Positions 35,038 through 43,888 are shown, numbered from the stretch's first letter. The stretch: DNA of 64,000 nucleotides from an uncultured Nostocoides sp. (GCA_937873315.1 CALMQX010000040.1:62001-126000); one strand, 5' to 3'. Notes: generated by a model from the letters alone, not told the origin. Translations and numbers: made by a program.

Positions 35038-35424
35038 TCACTTGAAGTAGTAGTACAGGCTGCCCTCGTAGTTGCGGTCCAGATTCTCCTTGCTGTCGAC
35101 CGCGACGAACACCTCGTCTCGTGTGAGGTAGCCAAACTCGTCATGGAGTTTGGCCGCGGTAAACCAGTGGTCAACAAAGTGTGCTGTGCTGGCTGACTGG
35201 CTGAGCGCAGCCGCCTGCGCGTCGGTGAAGACGAATACGGTGGGCGGGCCCCAGAAGCGAGCCGTGCACCAGAGCGTGTCCCCCAACCGCAACCGCTTCT
35301 CGAAGAGACGAATCTGTGCGGGAGCCACGGCGCTATGGGCAGACTCCTTGGCGAGCCGTTCAAAGTCATAAAAGACGACGAAGAGCGATGCCCACTCGAT
35401 AGGTCCGGAGAGCCAGCCCCTCAA
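35038..35424 (-). CDS. Hypothetical protein
   Basis: A 128-residue protein I do not recognise. It is rich in aromatic residues (FVVFYDFERL, WCTARFWGPP, NYEGSLYYYFK), has no signal peptide or clear membrane helix, and ends in an unusual aromatic run. The start is uncertain; the frame is open only from 35424. It may be an intact or recently altered gene of the mobile remnant. Confidence 0.5.
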   Translation of the reverse strand: MRGWLSGPIEWASLFVVFYDFERLAKESAHSAVAPAQIRLFEKRLRLGDTLWCTARFWGPPTVFVFTDAQAAALSQSASTAHFVDHWFTAAKLHDEFGYLTRDEVFVAVDSKENLDRNYEGSLYYYFK

Positions 35425-35706
35425 TCCTTCGTGTCGGCGCAGCGAGGGCTAGAGGCTCCGAAGCGTTCGACGATCGCTGCGCTCAGCAGAACCATTCCGG
35501 CCGGATTCAGGACGCCAACGATCTAGGTCGAGGTCGGCCAGCCCGGATCGTCGAGGGCCACCCATCGACAAGATCGCGACTGCTGCGGCATCCCGCCGGG
35601 CAATCACCGACCGGTCTTGAGCCAGGGTGTCGAGGACATCCGTGAAGGAGCCTCCGCACTCACACCTGATCTTCAGGCAGCTTGGTCGGCACGACGATGC
35701 TCGCGC
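35425..35706. other. Gene-poor remnant DNA
   Basis: No convincing coding sequence, hairpin or repeat is seen. Frames are short and composition of translations is not protein-like, consistent with decay. Confidence 0.4.
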
Positions 35707-35927
35707 TCATGAGGCAGCCAACTCGACCCGGCCACAGTTCGAGCACTCCGACAGCGCCGGCCTGCGCGGGTCGGCGGGAGTGAGGATCGAATCAATGTGC
35801 CATCGTGCCCGATCTGGTCATCCTCGATGGCAACCATGATTGGCTGCTGGACCCCCTGGAAGCACGCCAGGCACAGGAGCGTGAGGGCCGACTCGATGAT
35901 CGAGGGTTGTTGCGGATCAGTGTCCAT
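35707..35927 (-). pseudogene. Small zinc-ribbon-like protein, frameshifted
   Basis: From ATG 35927 the protein begins MDTDPQQPSIIESALTLLCL and continues to VAIEDDQIGHDGT. Protein-like sequence then continues in another frame (DSILTPADPRRPALSECSNC, then GRVELAAS and a stop at 35707). Joining the frames needs one indel near 35795-35815. The paired Cys motifs (LCLAC; CSNC) suggest a small zinc-binding protein. Function unknown. Confidence 0.5.
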
Positions 35928-35967
35928 GACCGCGAGGTTCTGGTCCGGGCGCGATCCCCGCGGATGG

Positions 35968-36516
35968 TTAGCGGAACCATCCTTTGCGACGCGGCTGGTC
36001 TTGCTGGGTAGCGAGTTGGTCGAGTCCCCGAACGGCGGCTTCACGAAATAGGTACAACCTCCCGTCCCAGCCGAAACTCCTGTCGACCCAGACGTAGCCG
36101 ACACCATCGCGGTTTTCGCCCAGGTAATAGTCGGCCCATCTGTCCTCGCGCTCTACCCCGATTTCCTCCACGCGACATTGCTCACCGCGTTTCGTGGGGT
36201 ATCGCCAGAGCGTGACGAAGGCGCCCGTCGTGGTTACTGGCACGTGGAGTCCGGGAAGCCACCAGCCGGGTGGACCTGAGAATTTCAGTACGGTGTCCGA
36301 GACACCGAAATGGTGTCTAGTTTGGGTTATCTTCAGCGAACGGTCTGAACGAACACCTCGCCGTTGAAGGGCCTCTACCAGTTCGCGACCGATCTCGCGG
36401 CTTGCCTCACGAAGCCGGGTCTCGGTGTCCTGTGCTTCCTGGGCCTTCGCGGCGGCAAGCCGATCTTGCTCGGTTCGATCGGCGCGCAAACGGCTCAGGT
36501 CGTCCTCGATCCCCAT
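35968..36516 (-). CDS. Hypothetical protein with N-terminal coiled coil
   Basis: A 182-residue protein, not recognised. Residues about 5-55 are a charged coiled coil (LSRLRADRTEQDRLAAAKAQ); the rest is a beta-rich domain with many aromatics (GPPGWWLPGLHVPVTTTGAF, WADYYLGENRDGVGYVWVD). The ATG 36516 follows TACCTT at 6 nt. One of the few genes in the 35-38.4 kb block without a visible frameshift. Confidence 0.6.
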   Translation of the reverse strand: MGIEDDLSRLRADRTEQDRLAAAKAQEAQDTETRLREASREIGRELVEALQRRGVRSDRSLKITQTRHHFGVSDTVLKFSGPPGWWLPGLHVPVTTTGAFVTLWRYPTKRGEQCRVEEIGVEREDRWADYYLGENRDGVGYVWVDRSFGWDGRLYLFREAAVRGLDQLATQQDQPRRKGWFR

Positions 36517-36522
36517 GGCGTG

Positions 36523-36528
36523 AAGGTA
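36523..36528 (-). promoter_or_regulatory. -10 hexamer TACCTT of coiled-coil hypothetical gene
   Basis: TACCTT is 6 nt before ATG 36516. Confidence 0.45.
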
Positions 36529-36648
36529 TCGCAGTCAAGAGGACTACCGCGCTAGGCACGAGACGCACGGCGCTCCCGCGGGATTCGCTGCTGACAAGGT
36601 GAAGGGTCAGGACGCGGGTCGCGGCGTGCTCCTGGTCTATGGGGCGGC

Positions 36649-37184
36649 TCAGGCCGCCTTCGGCATCGCTGCCAGGCCAGCCTTAGCCGGTTCTCCTCGG
36701 ACAGCCCGAGGTCAAGAACGTGCTTGACGACGCGGGTCTTGTTGTTGTCAGCCGAGCCGACAACCTCCTCCATCGCCACCCACACGGTCACCTTGTGACC
36801 GATCAGGTCGCGAAGACGCAGCGCGAGCCGCTTGCCGTAGCCCGAGTTGTCGTCGGTGCGGTCGGTACGGACCACCTCGACACCTTCGGGGGCGGTGTAT
36901 TCGGCGCCGTCGATCTTGTACTTGTAGGTCCGGGTCGTGCCGGTCCAGAGCAAGATCACCCCGCGGGTGGACTTCGGATCCTTGCGGACGCCGATGACGT
37001 GTCCGACAAGAACCTTGCTGTCTGGGTTCGTGATCGCGTCGACCACTTGCGCGACCGCCGAACGGTCACAGGTCATCGAGGCGATCCGTGCCGCCTGGTC
37101 CATGACCTCGCCGAGGTGGGCGCCCTTGCCCGCGAGGGAAGCAGCAGCGCCGATGATCGCGGCCCGAGAAGCCAAGTCAGTCAT
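36649..37184 (-). pseudogene. Hypothetical protein, probable 3' frameshift
   Basis: From ATG 37184 the product starts MTDLASRAAIIGAAASLAGK and has a domain with VLVGHVIGVRKDPKSTRGVI and a C-terminal LGLSEENR. The open frame then runs on as Arg/Pro-rich nonsense to 36552, whereas the neighbouring frame reads KAGLAAMPKAA and stops at 36649, a natural ending. One indel near 36681-36690 would restore it. A GTG at 37253 is an alternative start. A small perfect hairpin (CGCCAG-acgttt-CTGGCG, 37201-37218) lies just before the ATG. No family recognised. Confidence 0.5.
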
Positions 37185-37289
37185 GTGGTTCTCACTTTCC
37201 CGCCAGACGTTTCTGGCGTTCAAGGGTTCTGCGGCGGGCATTTCCTCCGTCACTATTTCTGTGCACGATGACGCCGGTTGCGGAGCCTT

Positions 37290-37752
37290 TTACGCAGCCG
37301 CACAAGCGGCAGCGATCGACTCACAGGGACGCTCGACAGAGAGACCGTCAAACATGTCGGCGGCGACCAGCGAGATGGCCGTCATGCGCTTGCTCGCCTG
37401 AGCAACCCAGGCATCCCACGCGGTCTCGTCCTGCCCGAACGGCAGTGGAGCGATCTCCAGGCACGTGCGCAACGCGCCGCGCAGGCGGGTCGCCATGCCG
37501 TCAGCCGGGTTCGTGCGGCCGTTGCCGGCCTGCGATGCCTGGACGGTGCTCACCAGATGGGTGAATGTGGCCGACAGCGCCGAGATGCTCGTGCGGTTCA
37601 TCGGCTGGCCCGCCTTGTGCAGTTCCTCGACGGCCAGCTCGACCATGCCGGAACGAACCGGTCGCGCCGTAGCTGTTCGCGCTGGGGCGTCCGTCGGCGA
37701 CGTGGGTTTCCTAGGCCTTGTCTTCGGCTCAGATGGGGGTTTGCGTGGTCAT
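37290..37752 (-). pseudogene. Hypothetical protein, frameshifted in a C5 run
   Basis: The ATG at 37752 has a strong GAGGAGG site 5 nt upstream but meets a stop after seven codons (MTTQTPI). Removing one C from the run of five gives MTTQTPSEPKTRPRKPTSPT and joins the long frame through MVELAVEELHKAGQPMNRTS to the TAA at 37290. The result is about 153 residues: a basic disordered N-terminus and a helical domain. No family recognised. Its ATG overlaps the stop of the nuclease remnant (ATGA). Confidence 0.6.
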
Positions 37753-38428
37753 GGTGACCTCCTCGATTGCGTGGCTTGCAGTAGATGGATCTGGTGTCGT
37801 GACGATCTCCGCGGCGCGTATCGTGATCCCGAGCCGCTCACCGGTGCGGCCGCGTCGACCTTGGGCTCAGACTTGCCAGCGGCTTCAGCAGCCGGGCAGA
37901 CCGTCGCCAACGGGCACCACCCGCACAGCGCCGACGGGCTCATCCGGTAGCGGCCCGAAGCGGCGGACGCCTTCATTTCGGCCCAGGACGCGCCGAACTC
38001 CCTGCGGTCCCGGTTCATCGACCGAGTGTCCAGTCGGGACATAGTCGTTGCCTGTGGCGGTGTAGATCACACGGATCTGATCTGGCTGACGGCCATCGAG
38101 AAACTCGATCGCCATGGCGTACATGCGCACCTGGTCACCGTGATCGTTCGCGAACTTCTTGCGGCTGTAATCGGACTTTGGGCCTTTGCGTGACTTCCAG
38201 TCAACGACTTCGAGACCGATGACTTTTGATGAGGTCGGTCGGATCGAGCAGCATTCGGGACTGGTCGACGTAGCCGATAAACGGGATACCGTCGATGGTT
38301 GCTCTCGCCAGTGACCTTTCGAGGCCAACCACCCGGACACCCGAGACAGCGCCCCGCGATTCGACCGTCACCGAACCCCGAGAGGGGTGAGGCCGTCTCA
38401 AAGTCTGCGGCTGGTGTCTGAAAGTCAA
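37749..38428 (-). pseudogene. Cas4/RecB-like PD-(D/E)XK nuclease, multiply frameshifted
   Basis: Three frames together encode a RecB/Cas4-type exonuclease. Frame 1 (38428 to about 38227): ARATIDGIPFIGYVDQSRML with the motif II Asp. Frame 2 (to about 38035): GLEVVDWKSRKGPKS (D-x-K), then DQVRMYAMAIEFL (QxxxY). Frame 3 (to 37749): FGASWAEMKAS and the cysteine cluster LCGWCPLATVCP that can bind an Fe-S cluster. The first shift is in a run of four T (38224-38227, plus strand), the second near 38015-38040. Such genes occur in actinophages and mobile elements. Confidence 0.65.
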
Positions 38429-38519
38429 CTGCTGACGCCCCGATCTGTCTCACGCCGTCTCGTACTCCCGGGTAGATCTCAAGATCGCTCGCCGTTGACA
38501 GCGCCCGACAGCTGCGGCC

Positions 38520-39701
38520 CTACGCGTGTTCCCTCAGGTAAGTCCCGAAGTGCGGCACCGTGAACGCCACCTTGCCCCGCTCCCCCGAATAGATCAGCCC
38601 CTTCTTCAGCAGCGCATCGCGCGCCGGCGAGAGCGACTGCGGTCGCTTCCCGAGATATGCCGCCACCTCCGCTGTCGGCACGGCCTCAACCGCACCCTCG
38701 CCAACCTCGGCCATCGCCCGAAGGTAATCGCGTTCGGCCGGAGTGGCGCGCTCGAGCCGGGACCCGAAGAAGCCCACCCCTAGCTCAGCCTCTGCCTCCG
38801 GCGCCCCGACCGCGACATCGTCTGCGGTGATCGGTGAGCGGGCCGCCCTGTCCCACACCGCTTTTCCGTACGCCTGAATGAAGTATGGGTACCCATCGGT
38901 CGCGGCATACATCGAGGTCAACGCCTCCGGTGACCATTGTGCGCCCTCGTCCTCGGCCGGCACCGCGAGCGCCGCTGAGCACTCTTCGAAGCCCAGCCGA
39001 TCGATCCTTGAGTAGCGAAAGAGCCTCTCTGAGTATGACTTTGAGGCCGACAACACAGCCGGCAGGTGCGGCAACCCAGCACCCACGATCACCAGCGGCA
39101 CCCGCGATTGCGAGATCTCATGCGCCGCGGCACAGAGCGCCGAGACATCCTCCGGCCCGAGGTCCTGCATCTCGTCGATGAAGATCGCCACCCCCCGCCC
39201 CACGTCCGCCGCCAAGCCACCGACATCCGAAAACAACTCCAGCACATCGATTTCGATGTCGCCTGAGTCCGCTCGCCCCACAGCCGCGGGCACACTGATC
39301 CCCGGATTCCACCGATCCCGGACGCGCTTGCCGGTACCGACCTCGCGCATCCCGAAGGCCTTCACCACCCCGAGGGCAGCATCACCGATGCCACCTGAGG
39401 GCCCCAACTCGCGCACCGCCTGGTGCACCGCGGAGGCCAGCCCGCGCCGCATCGAGGTGTCCGGGCGCGCCTCCAGCTTCCCGGTCCCCCAACCAGCCCG
39501 CACCGCCGAGCTGCGCAGCGCATTGAGCAGGACGGTCTTGCCCACGCCACGCAGACCGGTGAGCACCACCGAGCGCTCCGGGCGGCCTCGCGCCACCCGT
39601 TCCAGGGTCACCTCGAAGGCGTCGAGGTGCTCATCGCGACCGGCCAACTCCGGCGGCCGCTGGCCAGCCCCAGGGGCATACGGGTTCCTGATCGGGTCCA
39701 C
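38520..39701 (-). CDS. AAA-family ATPase (AAA_16/archaeal-ATPase-like)
   Basis: A 393-residue ATPase. Walker A is LTGLRGVGKT, Walker B is VAIFIDEMQDL, and a sensor-like LVIVGAGLPHLP and C-terminal winged-helix region (YLGKRPQSLSPARDALLKKG) follow. Standalone relatives are frequent in actinobacteria and are sometimes linked to genome defence, but no function is established. The GTG 39701 follows TATCGT at 6 nt. Upstream lie two CGCTA repeats 10 bp apart. It borders the decayed block but is itself intact. Confidence 0.82.
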   Translation of the reverse strand: MDPIRNPYAPGAGQRPPELAGRDEHLDAFEVTLERVARGRPERSVVLTGLRGVGKTVLLNALRSSAVRAGWGTGKLEARPDTSMRRGLASAVHQAVRELGPSGGIGDAALGVVKAFGMREVGTGKRVRDRWNPGISVPAAVGRADSGDIEIDVLELFSDVGGLAADVGRGVAIFIDEMQDLGPEDVSALCAAAHEISQSRVPLVIVGAGLPHLPAVLSASKSYSERLFRYSRIDRLGFEECSAALAVPAEDEGAQWSPEALTSMYAATDGYPYFIQAYGKAVWDRAARSPITADDVAVGAPEAEAELGVGFFGSRLERATPAERDYLRAMAEVGEGAVEAVPTAEVAAYLGKRPQSLSPARDALLKKGLIYSGERGKVAFTVPHFGTYLREHA

Positions 39702-39707
39702 GATCGC

Positions 39708-39728
39708 ACGATATAGCGAAATCTAGCG
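39708..39728 (-). promoter_or_regulatory. -10 element and CGCTA direct repeats before the ATPase gene
   Basis: TATCGT (39713-39708) is 6 nt before GTG 39701. Immediately upstream CGCTA occurs twice, 10 bp apart, in an AT-rich patch unusual for this DNA; it may be an operator. Confidence 0.45.
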
Positions 39729-39810
39729 TTTGCGGCATACATCTGGATACTCCGCTAGGCCGTGTCGCGAGAGCGCCGCGACAACGCCGCGACAACGCCG
39801 TGACCCGCGG

Positions 39811-40821
39811 CTACGTCAACGTCAGCGGGCGGCCATTGGGCAGCAGCAGGATCCACACCTGGCCCTCGGCTGCCAGGAACTCCTTCGAGCCGACCTTGTA
39901 GACCGTCGGAGCACCAGCTGAGGCTCGCGACCACGTGCCCGTCCAGACCTTCCCATCGCGCAAAAAGGTCGCCTTGCCGTTGCCCAGAAGCACCTCGGTG
40001 GGCGTCACATTGCCCAGGACATCGCGGTTCCCCGACGACTTCTGGATGACATTCATGACGATGATGGTCTTGGGAGCGAGAGCCTTGCCGGTGGCCTCGT
40101 CGATCTCCTTCTTGTCGTCGATGGTCAGGGCATACCCGCCCGAGGACGAATACGCCGCCGAGACCTTCGCGGACGGCCAACTCGCGGTGGCGCTTTTGAC
40201 GGGCTTCCCACCCGAGAGTGCCTCACCGAAATGCAGGCCGGTGTCCTTGGCGATGACCTCCTTGCCCGCCTTCGACATCAGCGTGGTCAGGTCGGCCATC
40301 AGATTGTGTGGCGCGTACCTTCCCGGCTCACGCCAATAGCCGCCCACGGAGCCGTGCGGCAGGTTCTTCTGGGGACCCGCTGCCAGGATTCCGTTGGTGT
40401 ATGCCGATGCCCCCGAGAACACGAAGGGAATGCCATCGCCATATGACCGGATCAAGGTCACGTCCGTCTCGCGGGCGCTCCGAATCGGCCCCACCTTCTT
40501 GGGCTTGGTGGAGATGAACATGGCCAACATGCGGGTCAGCCCGGCCTCCACCGGCTCGACGTAGATGACGTCAGCCGTGGAATGGCCCACCCTGGGGTAG
40601 GCGGCCAGCGTGTTCTCGATCTTGACCGCGATCACCGGCTTGCGCGGCAGTCCCACCGCAACCGGAGTCGGGGTTGGCGTCGGAGTCGGCGACGCGCTGC
40701 TAGAGGACACCGATGGCGACGGCGTCGGCGCCGAGTCACCAGAGCAGGCGGCCAAACCCAGGACGATCACCCCGGCCGTCACCAGAGCAGGCAGGGAGCG
40801 GGCAGCGGAAGTCTTGACCAC
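39811..40821 (-). CDS. DUF3048 lipoprotein, copy 1
   Basis: A 336-residue lipoprotein of the DUF3048/YerB family: signal peptide with lipobox LAAC, a Ser/Thr/Pro linker, then the core (PVIAVKIENTLAAYPRVGHS, DVIYVEPVEAGLTRMLAMF, VGPIRSARETD and the closing GQVWILLLPNG). It acts outside the membrane and its molecular role is not known. It is 41% or more alike by eye to the next gene, a tandem duplicate. The GTG 40821 follows TAGAGT at 6 nt. Confidence 0.9.
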   Translation of the reverse strand: MVKTSAARSLPALVTAGVIVLGLAACSGDSAPTPSPSVSSSSASPTPTPTPTPVAVGLPRKPVIAVKIENTLAAYPRVGHSTADVIYVEPVEAGLTRMLAMFISTKPKKVGPIRSARETDVTLIRSYGDGIPFVFSGASAYTNGILAAGPQKNLPHGSVGGYWREPGRYAPHNLMADLTTLMSKAGKEVIAKDTGLHFGEALSGGKPVKSATASWPSAKVSAAYSSSGGYALTIDDKKEIDEATGKALAPKTIIVMNVIQKSSGNRDVLGNVTPTEVLLGNGKATFLRDGKVWTGTWSRASAGAPTVYKVGSKEFLAAEGQVWILLLPNGRPLTLT

Positions 40822-40827
40822 CTCTCG

Positions 40828-40833
40828 ACTCTA
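40828..40833 (-). promoter_or_regulatory. -10 hexamer TAGAGT of DUF3048 copy 1
   Basis: TAGAGT is 6 nt before GTG 40821. Confidence 0.55.
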
Positions 40834-40861
40834 ACCGCCCACCGACCCGACCCGTCCGGAA

Positions 40862-41917
40862 CTATCGCACCGTGAGCGGCGCAGAGGTGGGCAGCAGCAT
40901 GATCCAGACCTGACCTGGCGCCAGCAGAAACTCCTTGGACCCCACCCGATACACGGTCGGCGACGCGGCATTGCGGCGGGTCCAGGTGCCGCGCCAGACC
41001 TTGCCGTCACGGAAAAAGGTGGCCTTGCCCGACCCGGTAACCGTCTCGATCGGCGTGGGATTGCCCAGCACATCGCGATTGCGCGAGTTCTTGGTGACCA
41101 CGTGCTGCACGATGACCGTGCGGGGCACGACGGACTTCTTGGTCAGCGCGTCGATCTCTCGACGGCCATCCGTGGTCAAGGTGTAGCCCTTCGCCTTGGC
41201 TGACCAGGTGGCAGTGATCCGACAAGCCGCCCAGGAGGCGCTGAACGTCCGGGCCGACTTCCCGCCCGGCAGGGCAGCGCCGAAGTGCAGCCCCGGGTCC
41301 TTGGGGATGACGGGCTTGCCGGAGCGCGCCAGCAGGGTCGGTAGCGCGCCCATGAGGTTGTGTGGGAGGACCCGCCCCTTGGCCCGAGCGAAGCCCTTCA
41401 TCGACGCCTCGGCGTAGATATTGTGCTGGGTCCCCTTGCTCAGGATCTTGTGGGTGTACCTGGACGCTCCCGAGAAGACCAAAGGCACCTTGGGCCCGTA
41501 TGCCGCCAGCAAGGTGGCGTCGACCTCACGAGCGCTCCGGATGGGCCCGACGGTGGACGGCTTGCGGGAGACAAAGATGGCGAGCAGGCGCGTCAAACCA
41601 CCCTCGACTGGCTCGACATAGACCACATCGGCCGAACCGTGACCCACTCGGGGATACGCCATCGTCGTGTTCTCGACCTTCACGGCGATGATCGGCTTGC
41701 TGGCGATCCGGACGGGCGCGGCCACCGCGGGCCGCGTGGGGGTGGGTATTGGCCTGGCCATGATCCGTTGCTCCACGGACGAGGGCAGCACCAACGCCGT
41801 CGGCTCAGGCGCAGGCGGCGAGGCATTGCTCCCCGAGGAGGCCATCGCCAGCAGGCACAGCCCAGCCACCGAGGCCCGAAGGAACAGGGTGGGAGCAGGC
41901 GTGGGGCGGATCCGCAC
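40862..41917 (-). CDS. DUF3048 exported protein, copy 2
   Basis: A 351-residue paralogue of the neighbouring DUF3048 lipoprotein, with the same core (PIIAVKVENTTMAYPRVGHG, VYVEPVEGGLTRLLAIF, VGPIRSAREVD, GQVWIMLLPTS). The lipobox cysteine is missing: the signal peptide ends LLAMASSGSNA, so the protein is probably secreted or cleaved by signal peptidase I instead of lipidated. The GTG 41917 follows TACCGT at 6 nt, so each copy has its own promoter. Confidence 0.88.
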   Translation of the reverse strand: MRIRPTPAPTLFLRASVAGLCLLAMASSGSNASPPAPEPTALVLPSSVEQRIMARPIPTPTRPAVAAPVRIASKPIIAVKVENTTMAYPRVGHGSADVVYVEPVEGGLTRLLAIFVSRKPSTVGPIRSAREVDATLLAAYGPKVPLVFSGASRYTHKILSKGTQHNIYAEASMKGFARAKGRVLPHNLMGALPTLLARSGKPVIPKDPGLHFGAALPGGKSARTFSASWAACRITATWSAKAKGYTLTTDGRREIDALTKKSVVPRTVIVQHVVTKNSRNRDVLGNPTPIETVTGSGKATFFRDGKVWRGTWTRRNAASPTVYRVGSKEFLLAPGQVWIMLLPTSAPLTVR

Positions 41918-41923
41918 CCCTGC

Positions 41924-41929
41924 ACGGTA
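41924..41929 (-). promoter_or_regulatory. -10 hexamer TACCGT of DUF3048 copy 2
   Basis: TACCGT is 6 nt before GTG 41917. Confidence 0.55.
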
Positions 41930-41943
41930 ACGCGAACTACCGC

Positions 41944-42804
41944 CTACTTGAGGAATCTGCTCGTTCGCCGGTCGGCCAATGGCTTGCCGCCGGTCTGGCA
42001 GGTGGCGCAGTACTGGAGCGAGGAATCCGCAAAGGAGACCTCCCGAACCACGTCTCCGCAGGCCGGGCAGCTCTCGCCGGTCCGTCCATGCACCCGCATG
42101 CCGGCCCGCTTGGCGTCCTTGAGTTCCGCCGCCGGGCGGCCGCTGGCCGTGGCCACGGCGGCACTCACGGTCTCGCGCAAGGCGGCATACAGTCGCTCGA
42201 TCTCGGCATCGTCGAGCCGGGCAGCAATCGCGAAGGGCGACATCCGAGCCACATTCAAGATCTCGTCTGAATAGGCATTGCCGATTCCCGCGATGATGCC
42301 CTGGTCCCGCAAGAGGCCCTTGATCTGCATGCGGTGGCCTCGCACGATGCCCGCGAAATCGGCCACCGTAAAGGACGCCGCCATCGGGTCCGGCCCCAAG
42401 GAGGCGATCCCCGGCACCTCAGCTGGCGACATCACGAGGTATGCCGCGAGCCGCTTCTTGGTCCCCGCCTCGGTCAGATCAAAGCCTGAACCGTCCGAGA
42501 AGCGCACACGCAGCGCGATCGGCGACTTCCCCGGCCGCAGCACGGTGGCGGACATGCTGTCACTCCACCGGAGCCAGCCGGCCCGGGCCAGGTGGAAGAT
42601 CAGATGCGTGCCGCCGCAATCGAGGTCGATGAACTTGCCGTGTCGGCTCACGCCGTCGACCGGGGCGCCGACCAGCGCCGTCGGCGGCGGCGAGTAGGTC
42701 TTCAAGACTGAGATCGAGCCGAGCTCAACCCCCGTCACCGCTAACCCCTCGCAGCGGCCCGCAAGGAAGTCGACGAGGGCTTGCACTTCCGGCAACTCGG
42801 GCAT
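41944..42804 (-). CDS. Fpg/Nei-family DNA glycosylase
   Basis: A base-excision repair glycosylase/AP lyase of 286 residues. The N-terminal MPELPEVQ provides the catalytic Pro and Glu, the conserved Lys is in SRHGKFIDLD, the H2TH region reads GIGNAYSDEILNVARMSPF, and the C-terminal zinc finger has CPACG and CATCQ. Fpg and Nei types cannot be separated safely here. ATG 42804 has a GAGGAG ribosome-binding site. It lies 25 nt downstream of the App1-type gene on the same strand. Confidence 0.92.
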   Translation of the reverse strand: MPELPEVQALVDFLAGRCEGLAVTGVELGSISVLKTYSPPPTALVGAPVDGVSRHGKFIDLDCGGTHLIFHLARAGWLRWSDSMSATVLRPGKSPIALRVRFSDGSGFDLTEAGTKKRLAAYLVMSPAEVPGIASLGPDPMAASFTVADFAGIVRGHRMQIKGLLRDQGIIAGIGNAYSDEILNVARMSPFAIAARLDDAEIERLYAALRETVSAAVATASGRPAAELKDAKRAGMRVHGRTGESCPACGDVVREVSFADSSLQYCATCQTGGKPLADRRTSRFLK

Positions 42805-42829
42805 GGCGCTCCTCTCCCAGCCTGACGAA

Positions 42830-43888
42830 CTAGCCGTCGTCCCGCAGCAGCGGGCGGACCTGACGGGCCAACTCGAAGCCGTCATGCCCGCGGATCACCG
42901 GCACCGGTAGGTCCTCGGTGGGTGCCGGGGCGAGGTCGTCATTGGCCACCGGGATCACGTGGGAGAGCACCTGCTCCCCCGCGCTGAGCTCTCGAATGGC
43001 GATGCCGCGCACGCGATCTGGACGTTGCCGCGCGAACTCGGTGTAGATCTTCGGGTCGTGCTGCCCGTCGTCGCCGATGAGCAGCCAGCGCACGTGTGGC
43101 AATTCGCGCGCAAGCCGGTGCAGCGAGGCCCGCTTGTGCTCCTGCCCTGATCGGAACCAGCCGCTATTGGTCGGTCCCCAGTCGGTGAGCAGCATCGGCC
43201 CGGGAGGGTAACCGTGGCGACGCAAGAAGCGGGTCAGCCAGGGCTGCGTGTTCCAGGCACCCGTGGACAGGTAGATGATCGGCGCCCCCGGGTGGTTGGC
43301 GAGGATCTCCCGATACATCGTCGCCATGCCCGGCACCGCCCGGCGAGTGCCCTCGACCTTCACGAAGGTGTTCCAGGCTGCGATCAAAGGCCGGGGCAGT
43401 GAGGTAGACAGCACGGTGTCGTCGATATCCGAAATGATTCCCACCGGCTGGGTGGTACCGACCACGAGAACCCGCGCCCGCACGGGTTGGGCCTGCGGAG
43501 ACTCCACGAGCACGTCATGCCAGCCCGGGCCAAGTCCATGCCCACGAATCGTCACATCGATCAGCCCGCCACGGTCGGTCCGGGACTCCACCACCCGGTT
43601 GCCCAGCGTGACCGTCACCGGCGCATCCACCGCAGGAGTGGCCACGAAAGCCCGCCACCCTCGAGTGTCCAGCTCGATGGAGCGCAAGTGCGAGTTGTAG
43701 GAGCGCTGCGTGCTGTGCGGGTCCTGTCCGCGCGACATCAGCAGCCGACCGAGCACGCGGATCGAGGCCACCGAGCCATATCCCGTATGCGGCACGATGC
43801 GGGTTCGCCACCCGCGTTGGCGCAGGCCATCGGAGAGGCGCGCGTGATAGGCGTCCTCGATGATCGCAGCGGCGTGCGGTCGCGGCAT
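42830..43888 (-). CDS. App1-like phosphatase (DUF2183)
   Basis: A 352-residue HAD-type phosphatase resembling the catalytic domain of yeast App1 phosphatidate phosphatase (PF09949). The catalytic DxDxT is in GIISDIDDTVLST; further conserved parts are YLSTGAWNTQPWLTRFL, GPMLLTDWG and LLIGDDGQHDP. The N-terminal part (VTVTLGNRVVESRTDRGG) is an all-beta domain. No signal peptide. The ATG 43888 follows TAGGGT at 6 nt and is divergent from the HprK-PqqD gene. Confidence 0.9.
   Translation of the reverse strand: MPRPHAAAIIEDAYHARLSDGLRQRGWRTRIVPHTGYGSVASIRVLGRLLMSRGQDPHSTQRSYNSHLRSIELDTRGWRAFVATPAVDAPVTVTLGNRVVESRTDRGGLIDVTIRGHGLGPGWHDVLVESPQAQPVRARVLVVGTTQPVGIISDIDDTVLSTSLPRPLIAAWNTFVKVEGTRRAVPGMATMYREILANHPGAPIIYLSTGAWNTQPWLTRFLRRHGYPPGPMLLTDWGPTNSGWFRSGQEHKRASLHRLARELPHVRWLLIGDDGQHDPKIYTEFARQRPDRVRGIAIRELSAGEQVLSHVIPVANDDLAPAPTEDLPVPVIRGHDGFELARQVRPLLRDDG

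Noticed and set aside
37749..38428. Cas4 as part of a CRISPR system
   Set aside because: No repeats or other cas genes are present; the gene is broken and fits a phage-type RecB/Cas4 exonuclease.
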